From: Thalassospira sp. HJ
Lineage (GTDB): Bacteria; Pseudomonadota; Alphaproteobacteria; Rhodospirillales; Thalassospiraceae
DNA length: 64,000 bases
Direction: 5' to 3'
Assembly: GCF_000948415.1 (NCBI RefSeq)
Contig: NZ_JYII01000015.1
Location: 62,001 to 126,000 of the forward strand
In this document: positions 62,926-64,000 of the stretch, piece by piece
Layout: every line of letters starts with the position of its first letter
How positions within the stretch are numbered: position 1 is the stretch's first letter
Notes under the pieces: model-generated
The model's database searches: none
What the model was told of the DNA's origin: nothing
The model's input: the letters and a program-made list of their open reading frames with translations, nothing else
Made by a program: the position numbers and the translations under genes

Positions 62926-64000
62926 TCAATTGCCTGAGGAGTCTGCGTCCGGGTTGAGGTCCTCGTTTTCGACCTCAACAACCTTTGGGAAGGATAGCGT
63001 AATCGTCGCTCCGCTTTCAACGCCGTCAGAGAGTATAAGCTCTCCGCCATGGTCTTCCATGATTTTCTTTACGATGGCCAAACCAAGCCCGGTTCCCTTA
63101 GATCGGGTCGTGACATAGGGCTCGGTCAGGCGTTCACGATGCTCTGCTGGCAGGCCCTTGCCGTTATCCGAAACAGCAACGAAAACGCGCTGATTATCCG
63201 GCGACTCTGCCACCGAGATTTCGATCTTGCCTTTTGGCAGTTCGCCCTCTTCGGGTTTTTCACGTCCCTCGATGGCTTCCGCCGCGTTTTTAAGCGTGTT
63301 GGTCAGGCATTGATTGACCTGATGCGCATCGCAGGAAATCTGCAAATCTTCGATACCACTGCGATCAAAATCATAGGTGATGTTGCTATGCGCCTGCTTT
63401 TGCAGGAACATGGCACTTTTCACCAGCTCACCAAGGTTCTCAAGCCGCATGGTCGGCGATGGCATCCGAGCAAAGCTGGAAAACTCGTCAACCATCCGCC
63501 CGATATCGGAAACCTGCCGGATGATCGTATCGGTACAGGTCGTAAAGACTTCCTGATCATCGGTGATCTGCTTGAGATAGCGACGCTTAAGGCGCTCTGC
63601 CGAAAGCTGGATCGGGGTTAGCGGGTTTTTAATTTCGTGCGCGATACGCCGCGCAACGTCCGCCCAAGCTGCCATACGCTGTGCGGTCTGCAGTTCGGTC
63701 ACATCATCAAACGTCACGACATAGCCAAACACCGTGCCGTCATCGGCCCACTCGGCTGTCACCCGAGCCATCAGGGTCAGGTTGACACCATCGCGGCGGA
63801 TTTCGATCTGGCGCGGTTTGCTGCGGTCGCCATCGCGACCAAAGTCCTCAAACAGCGGCAGGAATTCCGGGATAACTTCTGTCAGTTCCTGTGACAGATA
63901 ATCTTCCAGATCAACCCCCAGAAGGTCCGACGCACTTCGGTTGGGCAGATCAATCTTGCGTTCCGGATCAAGGCCAATCACGCCTGCGGTCACACCGCCC
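62926..64000 (-). CDS. ntrY: Nitrogen-regulation sensor kinase NtrY, N-terminal part outside window
   Basis: Only the C-terminal 357 or so residues are inside the window; the frame is open at the right edge and full-length NtrY is about 750 residues. Visible parts are a PAS-type domain (GVIGLDPERKIDLPNRSASDLL to VVTFDDVTELQ), the H-box RRIAHEIKNPLTPIQLSAERL, and ATP-binding boxes (NTLKNAAEAIE, VSDNGKGLP, GTGLGLAIVKKI). The membrane and HAMP part lies beyond 64000. Confidence 0.93.
   Translation of the reverse strand, partial: GGVTAGVIGLDPERKIDLPNRSASDLLGVDLEDYLSQELTEVIPEFLPLFEDFGRDGDRSKPRQIEIRRDGVNLTLMARVTAEWADDGTVFGYVVTFDDVTELQTAQRMAAWADVARRIAHEIKNPLTPIQLSAERLKRRYLKQITDDQEVFTTCTDTIIRQVSDIGRMVDEFSSFARMPSPTMRLENLGELVKSAMFLQKQAHSNITYDFDRSGIEDLQISCDAHQVNQCLTNTLKNAAEAIEGREKPEEGELPKGKIEISVAESPDNQRVFVAVSDNGKGLPAEHRERLTEPYVTTRSKGTGLGLAIVKKIMEDHGGELILSDGVESGATITLSFPKVVEVENEDLNPDADSSGN

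Noticed and set aside
1-64000. CRISPR arrays, insertion sequences, tRNA or rRNA genes
   Set aside because: No repeat-spacer pattern, transposase frame, cloverleaf or rRNA segment was noticed on either strand.

Overview
The window looks like a chromosome segment of a marine, GC-moderate alphaproteobacterium of the Rhodospirillales type, with a Thalassospira-like lineage as my best guess. This is inferred from gene order and protein style, because no rRNA is present. The main supports are the block mltB-rlpA-PBP5-tmk-holB-metG-tatD-MBL, the block ntrYX-trkA-hfq-hflX, a Paracoccus-style Sox locus and an ectoine operon. I see no tRNA, rRNA, CRISPR array, insertion sequence or phage module.

Layout. 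Positions 1-9243 (+) hold cell-wall enzymes (YdcF-like, MltB, RlpA, D-Ala-D-Ala carboxypeptidase) running into a tightly packed housekeeping operon (tmk, holB, metG, tatD, MBL hydrolase). A long perfect hairpin at 9348-9398 sits at the junction with an accessory catabolic island, 9640-24395. That island has a CUT1 sugar ABC transporter and the enzymes of a non-phosphorylating deoxysugar/sugar-acid route: mutarotase, Gfo/Idh dehydrogenase, lactonase-like amidohydrolase, two unrelated dehydratases, SDR and FAH hydrolase. It also has a MaoC protein, a class III CoA-transferase, a solute-binding-protein homologue without a signal peptide, and an IclR regulator.

Positions 24683-37130 hold a TctE/TctD-like two-component system divergent from an orphan ABC binding protein. 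These are followed by a citryl-CoA-lyase-like protein, a class III CoA-transferase and an IclR regulator, then a tripartite tricarboxylate transporter (tctCBA), a chemoreceptor and an AbrB-family membrane protein. Read together, this is a sense, chemotax, import, CoA-activate and cleave module for a citrate-like acid.

Positions 37153-50117 hold a full thiosulfate-oxidation locus (soxR, S, V, W, X, Y, Z, A, B, C, D, a monoheme soxE-like gene, F, a YeeE/YedE transporter and a soxH-like MBL). Positions 50315-55142 hold ectR-ectABC-ask for ectoine synthesis. Then come mazG and a small AT-rich insert flanked by copies of the 3' end of an inositol-monophosphatase-family gene. The window closes on the minus-strand block hflX, hfq, HAD phosphatase, trkA, ntrX and a truncated ntrY.

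The most unusual points are the two-dehydratase sugar locus with its unexported binding-protein homologue, the citrate-type CoA activation/cleavage module with paired IclR-like boxes, and the micro-island after mazG that duplicates the tail of the neighbouring gene.
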